From: Chthoniobacteraceae bacterium
GTDB taxonomy: Bacteria > Verrucomicrobiota > Verrucomicrobiia > Chthoniobacterales > Chthoniobacteraceae
Direction: 5' to 3'
Assembly (NCBI GenBank): GCA_947471505.1
Contig: CANIWM010000042.1
Span: 1 to 51,083, forward strand
Length of the DNA stretch: 51,083 bases
Both the position numbers and the translations under genes were made by a program. The notes under the pieces are model-generated. The model saw only the letters and a list, made by a program, of their open reading frames with translations. It did not search any database and was not told where the DNA came from. Shown here one piece after another: positions 27,624-37,591 of this stretch (its first letter is position 1; every line of letters begins with the position of its first letter).

Positions 27624-29468
27624 ATGGATCGCAAAGCCATCATCATTCTCATCGTCACCGTCGCCGCATATTTCGGGTATCATTTCGCCGTTCAGCGCCC
27701 GAAGGACCAGGCCCATGCAAAAGCAATCGCCGAGTGGGATAAAGCACACGGTGCCGAGTGGCGCGCGCAGCAGGCGGCAAAGGCAAAAGGCGCGCCCGTT
27801 GAGCCTCAGACGCCCGTCGTCACCGCCAGCGGGCAACCCGCAGCGCCAGTGCCAGCACTGGAGGCCAAGCCCGCTGAACCCGCGAAGACGGAGACCGTGG
27901 CCAGCATCCCCGGCACGGTGGAGTATCTTTTCACCAATGCAGGCGGCGGCATCGCTTCGGCAACGCTCAAGGAGCACTTCGACGACAAGGCGCTCCAGAC
28001 GCTCGTGAAGCTGAATGAGTTTGGCAGCATCCCCATCGGCGCACTGAGCGAGGCCGCGGGAAATGAAGCATTGGCCAAGGTTCCCTGGGCCATGCAAGTG
28101 GACCAAGCGGCGCGCACCGTAACCTTCACGCGCACGGACGATGTGCGGAAGATCGAGATGGTGAAAAAGTTCACCCTTCCCCGCGAGAAAACGCTCAAAG
28201 ACGAATACATCATCGGTCTCGACATCTCCTACAAGAACGTCGGCGAAGCCCTCGTTCTCGTCCCTTCCAGCTTCCTCCACCTCGGCAGCAGCTCGCCACT
28301 GCGCTACGATGAACTCCCCACTTACCAGACCTTTAACTGGTGGCAGGACGGCTCGAACCACTCCATAGACACGAGTTATTTTCCCTACAGCAAAACGCTC
28401 GGCATTTTCGGCCACGAGGAGCGCACTGAGTATCGCCAGAGCAGCGAGCAAATCCGCTGGGCAGCAGTCGCCAACCAGTATTTCACCACGATGGCCGTCA
28501 TCCTCACCGAGCCCGGCTCGACGGAGCAAAAACTCCGCGACACCCTCGCCAACACTGCATGGGCCAAGCGCACCGAAATCCCCAACGATGCATGGCGCGG
28601 CGCAAGTCACGCGCTCTCCGGCGACCATCATCTTTTCCGCCTCGACGGAGCAATCGCCATCCCGCAGTTCGCCCTTGAGGTCGGGAAATCGGAGACACGC
28701 CGCATCCAAATCTTCGCAGGCCCACGCGAGCTTCGCCGCCTCCGCCTTTACGACAATAGCGAAAGCGACGTGCTGGATTACGGCTCCTTCCTTGGCCTGC
28801 CCACCGGCCCATTTAGCAAATTCCTCCTCGTCTCGATGAGTTGGCTTTACTCCAAAGTCGGCAGCTACGCATGGGCCATCGTCCTCCTCACCATCCTTGT
28901 GAAATCCGTCCTCTGGCCGCTCCAGAGCAAGGCCAACAAGAACATGAAAAAGATGTCCGAGCTGAATCCGGAGATGAAGCGCATTCAGGACAAATACAAA
29001 GACGAGCCCGTCAAAGCGCAGCAGGAAATCGGTAAGCTCTTCAAAAAAGCGGGCGTCAATCCGTTGAGCGGATGCTGGCCAATCTTCATCCAGATTCCCA
29101 TCTTCATGGGCTTCTACAACATGCTCGGCAAAGCCGTAGAGCTGCGCCACCACGGCTTCCTATGGGTCCACGATCTCTCCGCGCCCGACACCGTCGCGCA
29201 CGTTCTCGGGCTGCCCATCAATCCGCTCCCGCTGCTCATGGCCGCGACCATGTTTATCTCCATGAACCTCACGCCGAGCACCGGCGACCCGATGCAGCGC
29301 CGCATGTTCATGCTCATGCCGCTCATGTTCATCTTCATGTGCTACAATTTCGCGTCCGCCCTCGCGCTCTACTGGACCGTGCAAAACATCATTTCCATCG
29401 TGCAAATTTTAATCAACAAGCGTAACAATCCGCCCGCTGGAACGGCTCAACTCATTCCGGCCAAATAA
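27624..29468 (+). CDS. yidC: Membrane protein insertase YidC
   Basis: 614 residues, full length for a Gram-negative YidC. It inserts and folds inner-membrane proteins, alone or with SecYEG. First membrane span at residues about 5-21, a linker rich in Ala and Pro, a large periplasmic beta-domain (about 90-390), then the conserved C-terminal five-helix core starting near 'KFLLVSMSWLYSKVGSYAWAI'. The cytoplasmic 'KKMSELNPEMKRIQDKY' hairpin and 'GCWPIFIQIPIFMGFYNML' are intact. Followed 15 bp later by jag, a very common pairing. Confidence 0.97.
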   Translation: MDRKAIIILIVTVAAYFGYHFAVQRPKDQAHAKAIAEWDKAHGAEWRAQQAAKAKGAPVEPQTPVVTASGQPAAPVPALEAKPAEPAKTETVASIPGTVEYLFTNAGGGIASATLKEHFDDKALQTLVKLNEFGSIPIGALSEAAGNEALAKVPWAMQVDQAARTVTFTRTDDVRKIEMVKKFTLPREKTLKDEYIIGLDISYKNVGEALVLVPSSFLHLGSSSPLRYDELPTYQTFNWWQDGSNHSIDTSYFPYSKTLGIFGHEERTEYRQSSEQIRWAAVANQYFTTMAVILTEPGSTEQKLRDTLANTAWAKRTEIPNDAWRGASHALSGDHHLFRLDGAIAIPQFALEVGKSETRRIQIFAGPRELRRLRLYDNSESDVLDYGSFLGLPTGPFSKFLLVSMSWLYSKVGSYAWAIVLLTILVKSVLWPLQSKANKNMKKMSELNPEMKRIQDKYKDEPVKAQQEIGKLFKKAGVNPLSGCWPIFIQIPIFMGFYNMLGKAVELRHHGFLWVHDLSAPDTVAHVLGLPINPLPLLMAATMFISMNLTPSTGDPMQRRMFMLMPLMFIFMCYNFASALALYWTVQNIISIVQILINKRNNPPAGTAQLIPAK

Positions 29469-29483
29469 AACGCGCTCACTCCT

Positions 29484-29927
29484 ATGAATCCAACGCCGAA
29501 AGAAATTCTCGATACCATCCTCGGGCACCTCGACTTCGCATTTGAGATCAAAGAAACCGAGTCCGGCGGAGGAATCACTCTCCAGATTTATAGCCCGGAA
29601 AAAGAACGCCTCATCGGGCGGCGTGGCGAAGTCATGGAAGACCTCCAACTCGTCGTAAACAGGATGCTCCTCGCCAAAGACCCAAAAGCCCCGCGCGTCA
29701 CCGTGGACGTCGAGCACTACCGCGAGATGCACGACGATGAACTGGTCGCCCGCGTGAAGCAACTCGCCGAAGTCGTCCGCAACACAGGTCGCCAATACCA
29801 GCTAGAGCCGATGAACAGCTACCAGCGCCGCATCATCCATAACGCGTTCAAAGGCGACCCTGACATCGAGACGTGGAGCCCCGCCGACGATGCGCGTATC
29901 AAGCGCATCACGCTGCGTAGGAAGTAA
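29484..29927 (+). CDS. Jag/KhpB-type KH-R3H RNA-binding protein
   Basis: 147 residues. A KH-like domain with 'IGRRGEVMEDLQ' (about 51-62) and an R3H domain with 'MNSYQRRIIHNAF' (about 110-122) match the Jag (SpoIIIJ-associated) family of single-stranded nucleic-acid-binding proteins. The long N-terminal Jag-N domain of Firmicutes is absent. The gene sits directly after yidC, as in many bacteria. Convergent with serA, 10 bp between stops. Confidence 0.9.
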   Translation: MNPTPKEILDTILGHLDFAFEIKETESGGGITLQIYSPEKERLIGRRGEVMEDLQLVVNRMLLAKDPKAPRVTVDVEHYREMHDDELVARVKQLAEVVRNTGRQYQLEPMNSYQRRIIHNAFKGDPDIETWSPADDARIKRITLRRK

Positions 29928-29937
29928 ACCGCCCCCC

Positions 29938-31530
29938 TTAAAGCTGCACCACTTGCACGCTGCGGATGTCCGGGGCGGCGAGCAGCTCTTTCACCACGGC
30001 TTCGCCGGGTACCGTATCGAGGTTCAGCACTGCGAGCGCGTGGCCACCGGCTTCGTTGCGGCCCATGCTCATCGTTGCGATGTTCACGCCGTGCTTGCCC
30101 ATGAGCGTTCCGATCCAGCCGACCATGCCGGGCCGATCTTTGTTTTCGTAAATGAGCAGCGCGCCCTCGGGCCGTGCTTCCACGAAGCGACCGTTGATTT
30201 TCACGATGCGCGGTTGGCTGCCAAAATGCGTCGCTGCCACGCTCACCCAGCCGCCTTCGCCGGTCGCGGTGAGTTCGATGAGTTCTGCGAAGTCGCCACC
30301 AGCGGTCTCACGGCTCTCGGTCACTTTTACGCCGAGTTGCTGCGCAAAGGCGGGAGCGTTCACTTCATTGACGCCGCCGCCGCTGGCCACGCGCAGGAAC
30401 GACTTCAGAATCGCCCGCGTGATGGGCGTGGTGTCCTGCTCGTTCAGCTTGCCCGAGTAGTTGATATTGATGCTATCGCAGCGCTTTGCCGCGATCTGAC
30501 TGAGGAAAAGGCCGAGCTTTGCGCCGAGCGCGATGTTTGGCCCGATGATGGCCAGAGTCTTCGCGTCCACGCTCGGCATGTTCACGGCGTTGCGGACTTC
30601 GCCGGTGAGGAGCATCGCACGGATTTGCTGCGCGACTTCGATACCTACATTTTCCTGCGCTTCCGCTGTGCTCGCACCGAGGTGCGGCGTGAGGACGATG
30701 TTCGGCGCGGTGCGAAGCGGATTGTCGGCTGCGGGTGGCTCGATCTCGAAGACGTCCACGGCGGCTGCCGCGACTTGCTTGCTGCGGAGCGCATCGGCAA
30801 GGGCTTGCTCATTGATGAGCCCGCCGCGTGCGCAGTTGATGATGCGCACGCCCTTCTTCGTCTTCGCGAGGCGCTCGGCGTTCAGCATGTCGCGCGTCTC
30901 ATCTGTGAGCGGCATGTGCATGGTGATGTAATCGGCGAACGGCAAAATGTCTTCGAGCCGCTCGACCAGTTCCACCTGCATGACGCGGGCGCGGCTCTGG
31001 CTAAGATACGGGTCGTAAGCGTGGACGCGCATCCCGAAAGCAATCGCGCGCCGCGCAATCTCAGTGCCGATGCGGCCCATGCCGAGAATCGCTAGCGTTT
31101 TCCCATAAAGCTCCACGCCCTCAAAGTTTTTGCGCTCCCATTTGCCGGCCTTCATCGAGGCGTCCGCCTGCGCGATGTTGCGCGAGATGGCCATGAGCAG
31201 GCTGAACGCGTGCTCTGCCGTGGAGATGGTATTTCCCGCCGGCGTGTTCATCACTACGATGCCCGCTTTCGTTGCCGCATCCGTGTCCACATTATCCACC
31301 CCGACACCCGCGCGGCCCACGCACTTCAGCTTCTTGGCGGCGGCGATGACCTTCGCGTTCACCTTTGTCTGCGAGCGGACGACGAGGCCGTCGAACTCTC
31401 CGATGATTTCCAGCAGCGCGTCTTCCTTGAGGCCGGTCTTTACGACCACATCCACCAATCCGCCCTCCAAGAGTTCGGCTACGCCGCGTTCACTGACTGG
31501 GTCTGCTACAAGTACTTTTGGTTTGCTCAT
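29938..31530 (-). CDS. serA: D-3-phosphoglycerate dehydrogenase
   Basis: First step of serine synthesis: oxidises 3-phosphoglycerate to 3-phosphohydroxypyruvate with NAD. 530 residues, the long (type 1) form. Substrate domain, then the Rossmann motif 'LAILGMGRIGTEIARRA' (about 140-156), catalytic Arg in 'NCARGGLINEQAL', Glu and the 'LTPHLGASTAEAQ' His. An intervening ASB domain is followed by a C-terminal ACT domain ('ALLIYENKDRPGMVGWIG'), which usually mediates serine feedback control. Start chosen at MSKPKVLVAD; an upstream ATG adds 21 unrelated residues. Confidence 0.96.
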   Translation of the reverse strand: MSKPKVLVADPVSERGVAELLEGGLVDVVVKTGLKEDALLEIIGEFDGLVVRSQTKVNAKVIAAAKKLKCVGRAGVGVDNVDTDAATKAGIVVMNTPAGNTISTAEHAFSLLMAISRNIAQADASMKAGKWERKNFEGVELYGKTLAILGMGRIGTEIARRAIAFGMRVHAYDPYLSQSRARVMQVELVERLEDILPFADYITMHMPLTDETRDMLNAERLAKTKKGVRIINCARGGLINEQALADALRSKQVAAAAVDVFEIEPPAADNPLRTAPNIVLTPHLGASTAEAQENVGIEVAQQIRAMLLTGEVRNAVNMPSVDAKTLAIIGPNIALGAKLGLFLSQIAAKRCDSININYSGKLNEQDTTPITRAILKSFLRVASGGGVNEVNAPAFAQQLGVKVTESRETAGGDFAELIELTATGEGGWVSVAATHFGSQPRIVKINGRFVEARPEGALLIYENKDRPGMVGWIGTLMGKHGVNIATMSMGRNEAGGHALAVLNLDTVPGEAVVKELLAAPDIRSVQVVQL

Positions 31531-31632
31531 TATTTTAGAAAAAGGGCGCGCAGTGTCGCCACCCCGCGCGTTTCGGCAAATCGAAAGTTGCATTACCTCG
31601 CGGAAACTTCCTTTCCGCAGCCCGCCCGGCGA

Positions 31633-31905
31633 CTACCGCGTCGCCGTCGCGTCGCCGACAAAGAGCACTTTCCCCACCGGCAGCACGTCCGCATTATCGA
31701 AGCGGTTTAGCCATTGGATGAGCTTCGGGTCGCGCTCGAACTTGCGCGCGATGGAGAACAGCGTGTCGCCTTCCGCCACGACGTAAGTCGTCCGCGCTGC
31801 GGGCGTCGGCTGGGTGCGGAAGGGCTTCAACGGGACAGCCGCCTCGTCTGCGGCAAAGGCCGAGCAGGCGAGAATGGCGAGCAGTGTTGGAAGCAGGCAG
31901 CGCAT
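31633..31905 (-). CDS. Small exported LysM-domain protein
   Basis: 90 residues: signal peptide about 1-18 ('LLPTLLAILACSAFA') and one LysM domain about 41-84 ('YVVAEGDTLFSIARKF' to 'VLPVGKVLFVG'). LysM binds N-acetylglucosamine chains, so it probably sits on peptidoglycan in the periplasm. No catalytic domain is attached. A Cys near the end of the signal peptide (ILAC) could alternatively make it a lipoprotein. Lies upstream of and on the same strand as serA. Confidence 0.82.
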   Translation of the reverse strand: MRCLLPTLLAILACSAFAADEAAVPLKPFRTQPTPAARTTYVVAEGDTLFSIARKFERDPKLIQWLNRFDNADVLPVGKVLFVGDATATR

Positions 31906-32032
31906 GTTGATTGGTTGGCAGACTACTCTTTAGCAAACGCCTTGCCAAGGGACTGCTGCCGCAATTTGACAAACACGACACATTCCCAGACTGGCGGATT
32001 TCCACGGATGTGCAAAAGGTGCGGACGTGTCT

Positions 32033-34129
32033 ATGCGCGCAATCTTTTTGGCCCTCTTTGTCTTTACGGCGCGGGTCTTTGCCGACCCGCCGACGGGATA
32101 CTATTCTGCGGCGACTGGACTCACGGGCGTCCCGCTGAAGTCGGCGCTCAATGGCATCATCAAAGCGGGGCACACCGTCATTTTATACGACGACCTTTTC
32201 GGCCCGATCAAAGCGCTGCACCAAGACCCGGCGAACAGCTCGAACTTCATCCTCATCTACAGCGGGCTATCCATCCCGAAGTCATCGTCCACCTGGAATC
32301 GCGAGCATCTCTGGCCGCGCTCGCGCGGAAATGGCGAGCATCTCGGGCCGGATGACAGCGATCTTTTCCACGTCATGCCGTGCGATGCGGATGTGAACAC
32401 GCAGCGTGGCGTCTTGTATTTCGACCTCAGCGATGTGGCCGACGGCGGCTACACAAACCCCGCCCACGCTGAAGCCCCACTCTGCACGCGCGACTCCAAT
32501 TCGTGGGAGCCGCTCGCCTCGCAGCGCGGCGACATCGCCCGCGCGCTCTTCTATATGGCGACGCGCTACGACGGCACGGAACCGAACACGACCGACCTCG
32601 AACTCGTCCGCTCCGGCCCGACGGGACCGCAGATGGCCAACCTCGACACCCTGCTCGCATGGCACGCCGCCGACCCGCCGGACGCTGCCGAGCAGGGGAG
32701 AAATGACCTCATTTTCTCGACCTATCAGCACAACCGGAATCCGTTCATTGACCACCCGGAATACGCAGCGGCGATTTGGGGCACGGGCGTCGGCAACACC
32801 CCAGTCGCGCAAGCGACAAACGGCGTGGAGTCCGCCGTCGAAGCGCCGTTCGTCGCGGGGAGTTTCATCGTGCGAATGTCCCCGCCAATCACTACGGGGA
32901 CCGTCGCGGTGAACTTCACCACGAGCGGCACGGCGAGCGGCAGCGACTACACACTGAGCGGCTCCGGCGTCTCGTGGAACTCGGCTACCGGCACGGGCAG
33001 CATCCTTTTTTCAAGCGGCACGTCGGCGGTGACGGTGACGCTCTCCCCGACCCCGGACAACACCGCCGAGCCGCTCGAAACCGCGCAACTCACGCTCTCC
33101 AGCGGCACCGGCTACACGCTCACCGGCGGGCCCGCAAAACTCACCATCTCCGACATCACACCAAGCGCCGCGGACGGCGTGATTGCATCGTGGAACTTCA
33201 ACAACGCTCCCAACGCCGCAGTCCCGAAATGGAACTCCATCATCGCGCCCTCGGCAGGCGCGGGCGAAGTCCGGCTCGGCGGATGGAGCGGTGCGGCGAA
33301 CACGGGCGGCACGATCCCCGGCGTGAACGACGCATTCACCGGAGTCACCGGCAATTCCCTGAGCCTCGTCGGCACAGGCGGAAATGGACGCTCGCTCGAC
33401 GTAGTCGTGTCCACCTCCGGCTGGGCGGCGATGAGCGCCACGCTTTTCACGAAAGGCAGCAGCACGGGCTATAATTCGGCGACGTGGAGCTGGAGCGCAG
33501 ACGGGACGACGTTCACGTCTCTCGCGGGAATCAACACGGCGTCTCAGTCCAGCTCGTTTCAGCAGGTCCCGCTTGTCGTGGATGTGACGGCGATTGGTGC
33601 GTTGAACAATCTCTCCACCTTCACGCTCCGCTGCACATTTTCGGGAGCGACGGGCAGCACGGGCAGTTCGAGGATCGACGACCTCACCATCCTCGGCACG
33701 CGCTACAGCCAAGCATGGCTCTCGCGCTTTCCTCCGCTCACCGGCACCTCCGCCGCGCGCACCGCCGACCTCGACGGCGACGGGCTCAACAACTTCGCCG
33801 AGTGGGCGTTCGACCTCGATCCGTTCGACGCCACCGGCGCACCCGCCACCAGTGGCAGCGCCGTCTCCGCGCCCGACCCCGCCGACGGCAACGTGATCAA
33901 ATCATGGCCGACCATCCGCTTCGCCCGCCGCACCGACGCCCCGCAGATCACCTACGTCGTCGAATACAGCACAGACCTTTCCGCATGGACCATCGGCGGC
34001 ACGCTCGTAGCCACCGAGTCGAGCGGCGAAGCGGGCAGCGAGCTTGCAATCTACCGCGCCGGAATCCCGCTCACCGGCAACGGCGCAAGCCCAAAAGTCT
34101 TCCTCCGCGCCCGTGCGACAATGCCGTGA
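32033..34129 (+). CDS. Secreted endonuclease I family nuclease with Calx-beta and C-terminal beta modules
   Basis: 698 residues. Signal peptide about 1-18. The endonuclease I (EndA/NucM) domain spans about 25-260; the beta-beta-alpha metal motif is 'TWNREHLWPRSRGNGE' (His92), followed by 'DSDLFHVMPCDADVN'. A Calx-beta module covers about 265-375, then a beta-sandwich ('WNFNNAP', about 382-560) and a C-terminal region 'LDGDGLNNFAEWAFDLDP' with a calcium-binding EF/dockerin-like loop, common at the ends of secreted verrucomicrobial proteins. Likely degrades extracellular DNA for phosphate or nutrient use. GTG 32027 two codons upstream is an alternative start. Confidence 0.87.
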   Translation: MRAIFLALFVFTARVFADPPTGYYSAATGLTGVPLKSALNGIIKAGHTVILYDDLFGPIKALHQDPANSSNFILIYSGLSIPKSSSTWNREHLWPRSRGNGEHLGPDDSDLFHVMPCDADVNTQRGVLYFDLSDVADGGYTNPAHAEAPLCTRDSNSWEPLASQRGDIARALFYMATRYDGTEPNTTDLELVRSGPTGPQMANLDTLLAWHAADPPDAAEQGRNDLIFSTYQHNRNPFIDHPEYAAAIWGTGVGNTPVAQATNGVESAVEAPFVAGSFIVRMSPPITTGTVAVNFTTSGTASGSDYTLSGSGVSWNSATGTGSILFSSGTSAVTVTLSPTPDNTAEPLETAQLTLSSGTGYTLTGGPAKLTISDITPSAADGVIASWNFNNAPNAAVPKWNSIIAPSAGAGEVRLGGWSGAANTGGTIPGVNDAFTGVTGNSLSLVGTGGNGRSLDVVVSTSGWAAMSATLFTKGSSTGYNSATWSWSADGTTFTSLAGINTASQSSSFQQVPLVVDVTAIGALNNLSTFTLRCTFSGATGSTGSSRIDDLTILGTRYSQAWLSRFPPLTGTSAARTADLDGDGLNNFAEWAFDLDPFDATGAPATSGSAVSAPDPADGNVIKSWPTIRFARRTDAPQITYVVEYSTDLSAWTIGGTLVATESSGEAGSELAIYRAGIPLTGNGASPKVFLRARATMP

Positions 34130-34136
34130 GTGAGAC

Positions 34137-36164
34137 CTAGTCGAGCATGTCGAAGATCGCTCCGAACTTCGCTGCGGCCGCTTCTTCTGCGACGGGCTTG
34201 TTGAGGATGTCGCCGACATCCCGGTGCTCCACGAGCTCGGGGTCTAGCTCTTTGAGGAAGCTGCTGGAGATGCAGGGGACGACGCTGCCGTACTTCGCCC
34301 GCTGGCGGCACCACGTCAGGGCCAGCGTGCGCTGGGCGCGGGTGATTCCTACGTAAAGCAGGCGGCGCTCTTCGTCCACGGTGCCTTCGGATTTCGAGCG
34401 GTCGTGCGGGATGACACCCTCCTCCACGCCCATGAGATAGACGTGCGGGAACTCCAGCCCTTTGCTGGCGTGGAGCGTGATGAGCGTGACGCCGCCTTCG
34501 TCGTCGTCTTTGTCGTCCTCGCGCTCTTGGCGGAGCATCATTTCATCGAGAAACCCTTGCAGCCCCTTGTCGCTGCGCCCCTCGAACGCCTCGAAATTTG
34601 CGAGGATGTCGCGCACGCTGCGCTCGCGGTCCATCCATTCCTCCGGCGTCTTGCAAGTGCGCTGGAGGTCGGCGAGGTAGCCGCTTTCTTCGATGAGTTT
34701 TCGCAGGACGGCGGGCTGATTGGAAAGCGGCTCGTGGAGCTTGGTTTCGTGCTCGTCGAGGAAGGCGGCGAACTTCTCGATGGCGTTCTGCGTGGCCGCG
34801 CGGAGTGCGCCGAGGAAGCGGTCGTCGCGCAGTGCCTTGAAGACGGAGGTGTGCGTGCGGATGCTGTATTCCGTCGCCTTTTCCACCGTCGTATCCGAGA
34901 TGCGGCGCGCGGGCGTGTTGATGATGCGGAGCAGCGCCACATCGTCGTCCACGTTCAAAAGGCACGACGCATACGCCAGAATATCCTTCACCTCGCGCCG
35001 GTCGAAGAAGCTCTTCCCGCCGATGATGCGGTAGGGCACGCGCAGGCGGCGGAAGTTTTCCTCCACCTGCCGACTCTGCGCATTCATGCGGAAGAGGACC
35101 GCGAAGTCCTCCCACTTTTGCGCCTCCGCCGTCTTGCGCGCGTTGATCTCCTCCGTGATGAACTCCGCCTCCTGCCGGTCGTCCGGCATGGCGATGATTT
35201 TGACCTTCTCGCCGCCATCCTTCGCGCTCCAGAGGTTCTTCGGGCGGCGGCGCGGGTTGTTTTTAATGAGCGAGTTTGCCGTGCCGAGGATGAAGTTCGT
35301 GGAGCGATAGTTCTGCTCCAGCTTCACCACCGTCGGCCCCGGAAAGTGCGCCTCAAACTCCAAAATGTTCGTCACGTCCGCGCCGCGCCAGCCGTAGATG
35401 GATTGGTCGTCGTCGCCCACCACCGCGACGTTGGGCCGCATCCCGGCAAACTCCGGCGAAGTCGGGTGCGGCTTGGCGAGCAGCGAGACGAGATCGAGTT
35501 GGAGGCGGTTCGTGTCCTGAAATTCATCCACCATCAAATACTTGAACCGCCGCTGCCACCGCTCCTGCACGGCGGGGTGCTCGTTGAGCAGCTTCACCGT
35601 GAGCAAAAGCAAGTCGTCGAAGTCCACGGCGTTCAGCGTTTTCAGCTCCGCGTTGTAGCGGGCGAAGACCGCACCGAGCAGCGTCTTATCGTCCTCCGGT
35701 GCCCGCCAGCCGTTGTTCTTCGCTTTGCTGATGGCGTTCTTCGCCACATGCGGGTCCAGTTTCTCATCACGCGACGCCGTGCGGGTGATGATCTTTTTGA
35801 TGAGCCCCATCTGGTCGCCCTCGTCGTAGATGGAGAAGTTCTTTTTGTATCCCAGCGCCTCAATGTCCTGCCGCAAGATGCGCACACACAGCGCGTGAAA
35901 CGTGGACATCGTCACCTTCTTCGCTTGGTCCTCCGGCACCAGCGCCGCGAGCCGCTCGCGCATTTCCGTCGCCGCTTTGTTGGTAAATGTGACTGCCAAA
36001 ATGGAGTCCGCCGCAATCCCTTGGCTGAGCATGAACGCCGTCCGCATCGTGATGACGCGCGTCTTCCCGCTCCCCGCGCCCGCAAGGATCAGCAGCGGAC
36101 CTTCGGTGGTACGCACCGCAAGTTCCTGCTCGGGATTAAGGTCAAATAGTCGAAAGCCAGCCAT
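34137..36164 (-). CDS. Rep/UvrD/PcrA-type SF1A DNA helicase
   Basis: 675 residues, 3'-5' helicase acting in repair or replication restart. Walker A AGAGSGKT at 28-35, 'TFTNKAATEMRERL' (motif Ia), 'VDEFQDTN' (motif II), 'GDDDQSIYGWRGAD' (III), 'QNYRST' (IV), 'LITLHASKGLEFPHVYL' (V) and 'RRLLYVGITRAQ' (VI) are all present. Length and the short C-terminus are closer to Rep than to UvrD/PcrA, so the precise ortholog is left open. Start at MAGFRLFDLN; upstream Met adds unrelated residues. Convergent with the nuclease gene, 7 bp between stops. Confidence 0.93.
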   Translation of the reverse strand: MAGFRLFDLNPEQELAVRTTEGPLLILAGAGSGKTRVITMRTAFMLSQGIAADSILAVTFTNKAATEMRERLAALVPEDQAKKVTMSTFHALCVRILRQDIEALGYKKNFSIYDEGDQMGLIKKIITRTASRDEKLDPHVAKNAISKAKNNGWRAPEDDKTLLGAVFARYNAELKTLNAVDFDDLLLLTVKLLNEHPAVQERWQRRFKYLMVDEFQDTNRLQLDLVSLLAKPHPTSPEFAGMRPNVAVVGDDDQSIYGWRGADVTNILEFEAHFPGPTVVKLEQNYRSTNFILGTANSLIKNNPRRRPKNLWSAKDGGEKVKIIAMPDDRQEAEFITEEINARKTAEAQKWEDFAVLFRMNAQSRQVEENFRRLRVPYRIIGGKSFFDRREVKDILAYASCLLNVDDDVALLRIINTPARRISDTTVEKATEYSIRTHTSVFKALRDDRFLGALRAATQNAIEKFAAFLDEHETKLHEPLSNQPAVLRKLIEESGYLADLQRTCKTPEEWMDRERSVRDILANFEAFEGRSDKGLQGFLDEMMLRQEREDDKDDDEGGVTLITLHASKGLEFPHVYLMGVEEGVIPHDRSKSEGTVDEERRLLYVGITRAQRTLALTWCRQRAKYGSVVPCISSSFLKELDPELVEHRDVGDILNKPVAEEAAAAKFGAIFDMLD

Positions 36165-36296
36165 CGTTGAAAAAAGGAGCGCGAGACAAGCGACGCACGC
36201 CCCCCGGCGCAAGGGAATGTTCCCCTCACTTTCTTGCGAGCCTTAGACTTCCTGCTTCTGTCCCTCGGGCGAACCGTATTACACCTGCGCCCGGCC

Positions 36297-37361
36297 ATGC
36301 TTTCCATTCGCATCGAAAAACTCACCAAGCGCTTCGGCACATCCACTGCGCTCCACGCGCTCGACCTCACCATTGGCGCAGGCGAGATATTCTTTCTCCT
36401 CGGCCCGAGCGGCTGCGGAAAGACCACGCTCCTCCGCACGATCGCGGGCTTTTACCAACCGGAGGAAGGGCGCATCTTCTTTGGCGATACCGATGTCACG
36501 CACCTCCCGCCGCACGAGCGACACACCGGGATGATGTTCCAGAGCTACGCGCTTTGGCCTCACATGACGGTCGCGCAGAATGTCGCCTTCGGCCTCGAAG
36601 AGCGCAAACTCCCGCGGCCCGAAATCGACCGGCGCGTGAAGGAGGCCCTCGCCTCCGTCCGCATGGAATCTTACGCCGAGCGCAAGATCAACCAGCTCTC
36701 CGGCGGTCAGCAACAGCGCGTCGCTCTTGCCCGCGCCATGGTCATCCGCCCCCGCGCTCTGCTCCTCGATGAGCCGCTCTCGAACCTCGACACCAAGCTC
36801 CGCATCGAGATGCGCGGCGAGATTCGGCGCATCTGTAAAGAGGCAGGGCTCACGGCCATCTACGTCACTCATGATCAAAAAGAAGCCCTCAGCGTCGGCG
36901 ACCGCATCGCCGTCATGGAAGCCGGGCACATCCGCCAAGTCGGCCCGCCCGCCGAAGTCTATCGCCGCCCGCATTCCCGCTTCGTTGCCGACTTTATGGG
37001 CGAGACGAACTTCATCGAAGGCACCGTCCTCTCCGCCAATGCCAGCACCATCCGAATCGACACGTCGCTTCGCCAATTCATCGCCACCACCCACGGCAGC
37101 ACGCCCGCCGTCGGCCAGCGCGTCACGCTCAGTATGCGCCCCGAGGCTTGGCACCTCGGCCAAGACGCCACCGCGCCCAACGCCATCCCCGGCCACATCC
37201 GCGAGCGCATCTACCTCGGGGAAATGGCGCAATACCGCTTCGCCAGCGCAGGCACGCTGCTCAAAATCTACGAGCTGAACCCACGCTTCGTTTTCAAATC
37301 CGACGATCAGGAACTCACCGCCAGCATCGAGCCTGACGACGTCGTCGTCCTCAACGGCTAA
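36297..37361 (+). CDS. ABC transporter ATP-binding protein, PotA/FbpC-like
   Basis: 354 residues: nucleotide-binding domain with Walker A GPSGCGKT (36-43), Q-loop 'MMFQSYALWPHMTV', signature LSGGQQQR, Walker B 'RALLLDEPLSNLD' and H-loop 'VTHDQKEA', then a C-terminal TOBE regulatory domain. This arrangement is typical of importers for polyamines, Fe3+, sulfate or sugars (CUT1/PotA type). No permease or binding protein lies nearby, so the substrate cannot be assigned. Start at MLSIRIEKL fits the family. Confidence 0.9.
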   Translation: MLSIRIEKLTKRFGTSTALHALDLTIGAGEIFFLLGPSGCGKTTLLRTIAGFYQPEEGRIFFGDTDVTHLPPHERHTGMMFQSYALWPHMTVAQNVAFGLEERKLPRPEIDRRVKEALASVRMESYAERKINQLSGGQQQRVALARAMVIRPRALLLDEPLSNLDTKLRIEMRGEIRRICKEAGLTAIYVTHDQKEALSVGDRIAVMEAGHIRQVGPPAEVYRRPHSRFVADFMGETNFIEGTVLSANASTIRIDTSLRQFIATTHGSTPAVGQRVTLSMRPEAWHLGQDATAPNAIPGHIRERIYLGEMAQYRFASAGTLLKIYELNPRFVFKSDDQELTASIEPDDVVVLNG

Positions 37362-37364
37362 AGC

Positions 37365-37546
37365 CGGTTTAAAAGTGGAATAGCGCGAAGTCGCGATAGC
37401 GAAAAGTAGCCCGCGAGTCCCTTCGCGGTATTTCGCGACTCGCGAAGCGACACTCCAAAGATTGGTCGCTTCGCGAAGATTGTTCAGCCGCGAAGGGACT
37501 CGCGAGCTACTGTGCGCTTTGCGCTGTTCCACTTTTAGTCACACCC
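37365..37546. mobile_element. MITE copy 2 (degenerate left end)
   Basis: Right end TTCCACTTTTAGTCACACCC is well kept. At the left only TTAAAAGTGGAAT (about 37370-37382) remains recognisable. The core is the same type as copy 1: AAAAGTAGCCCGCGAGTCCC at 37402 pairs with CCGCGAAGGGACTCGCGAGC at 37489. It ends 45 bp before the start of the glycosidase-like gene. Confidence 0.75.
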
Positions 37547-37591
37547 GTGGAATTGCAAACGGACGCCCCATCGAAAAGAGTGACGCTCATC

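Noticed and set aside
34404-36149. Plus-strand frame of 581 codons opposite the helicase
   Set aside because: Shadow of the helicase gene, which has all SF1A motifs on the minus strand.
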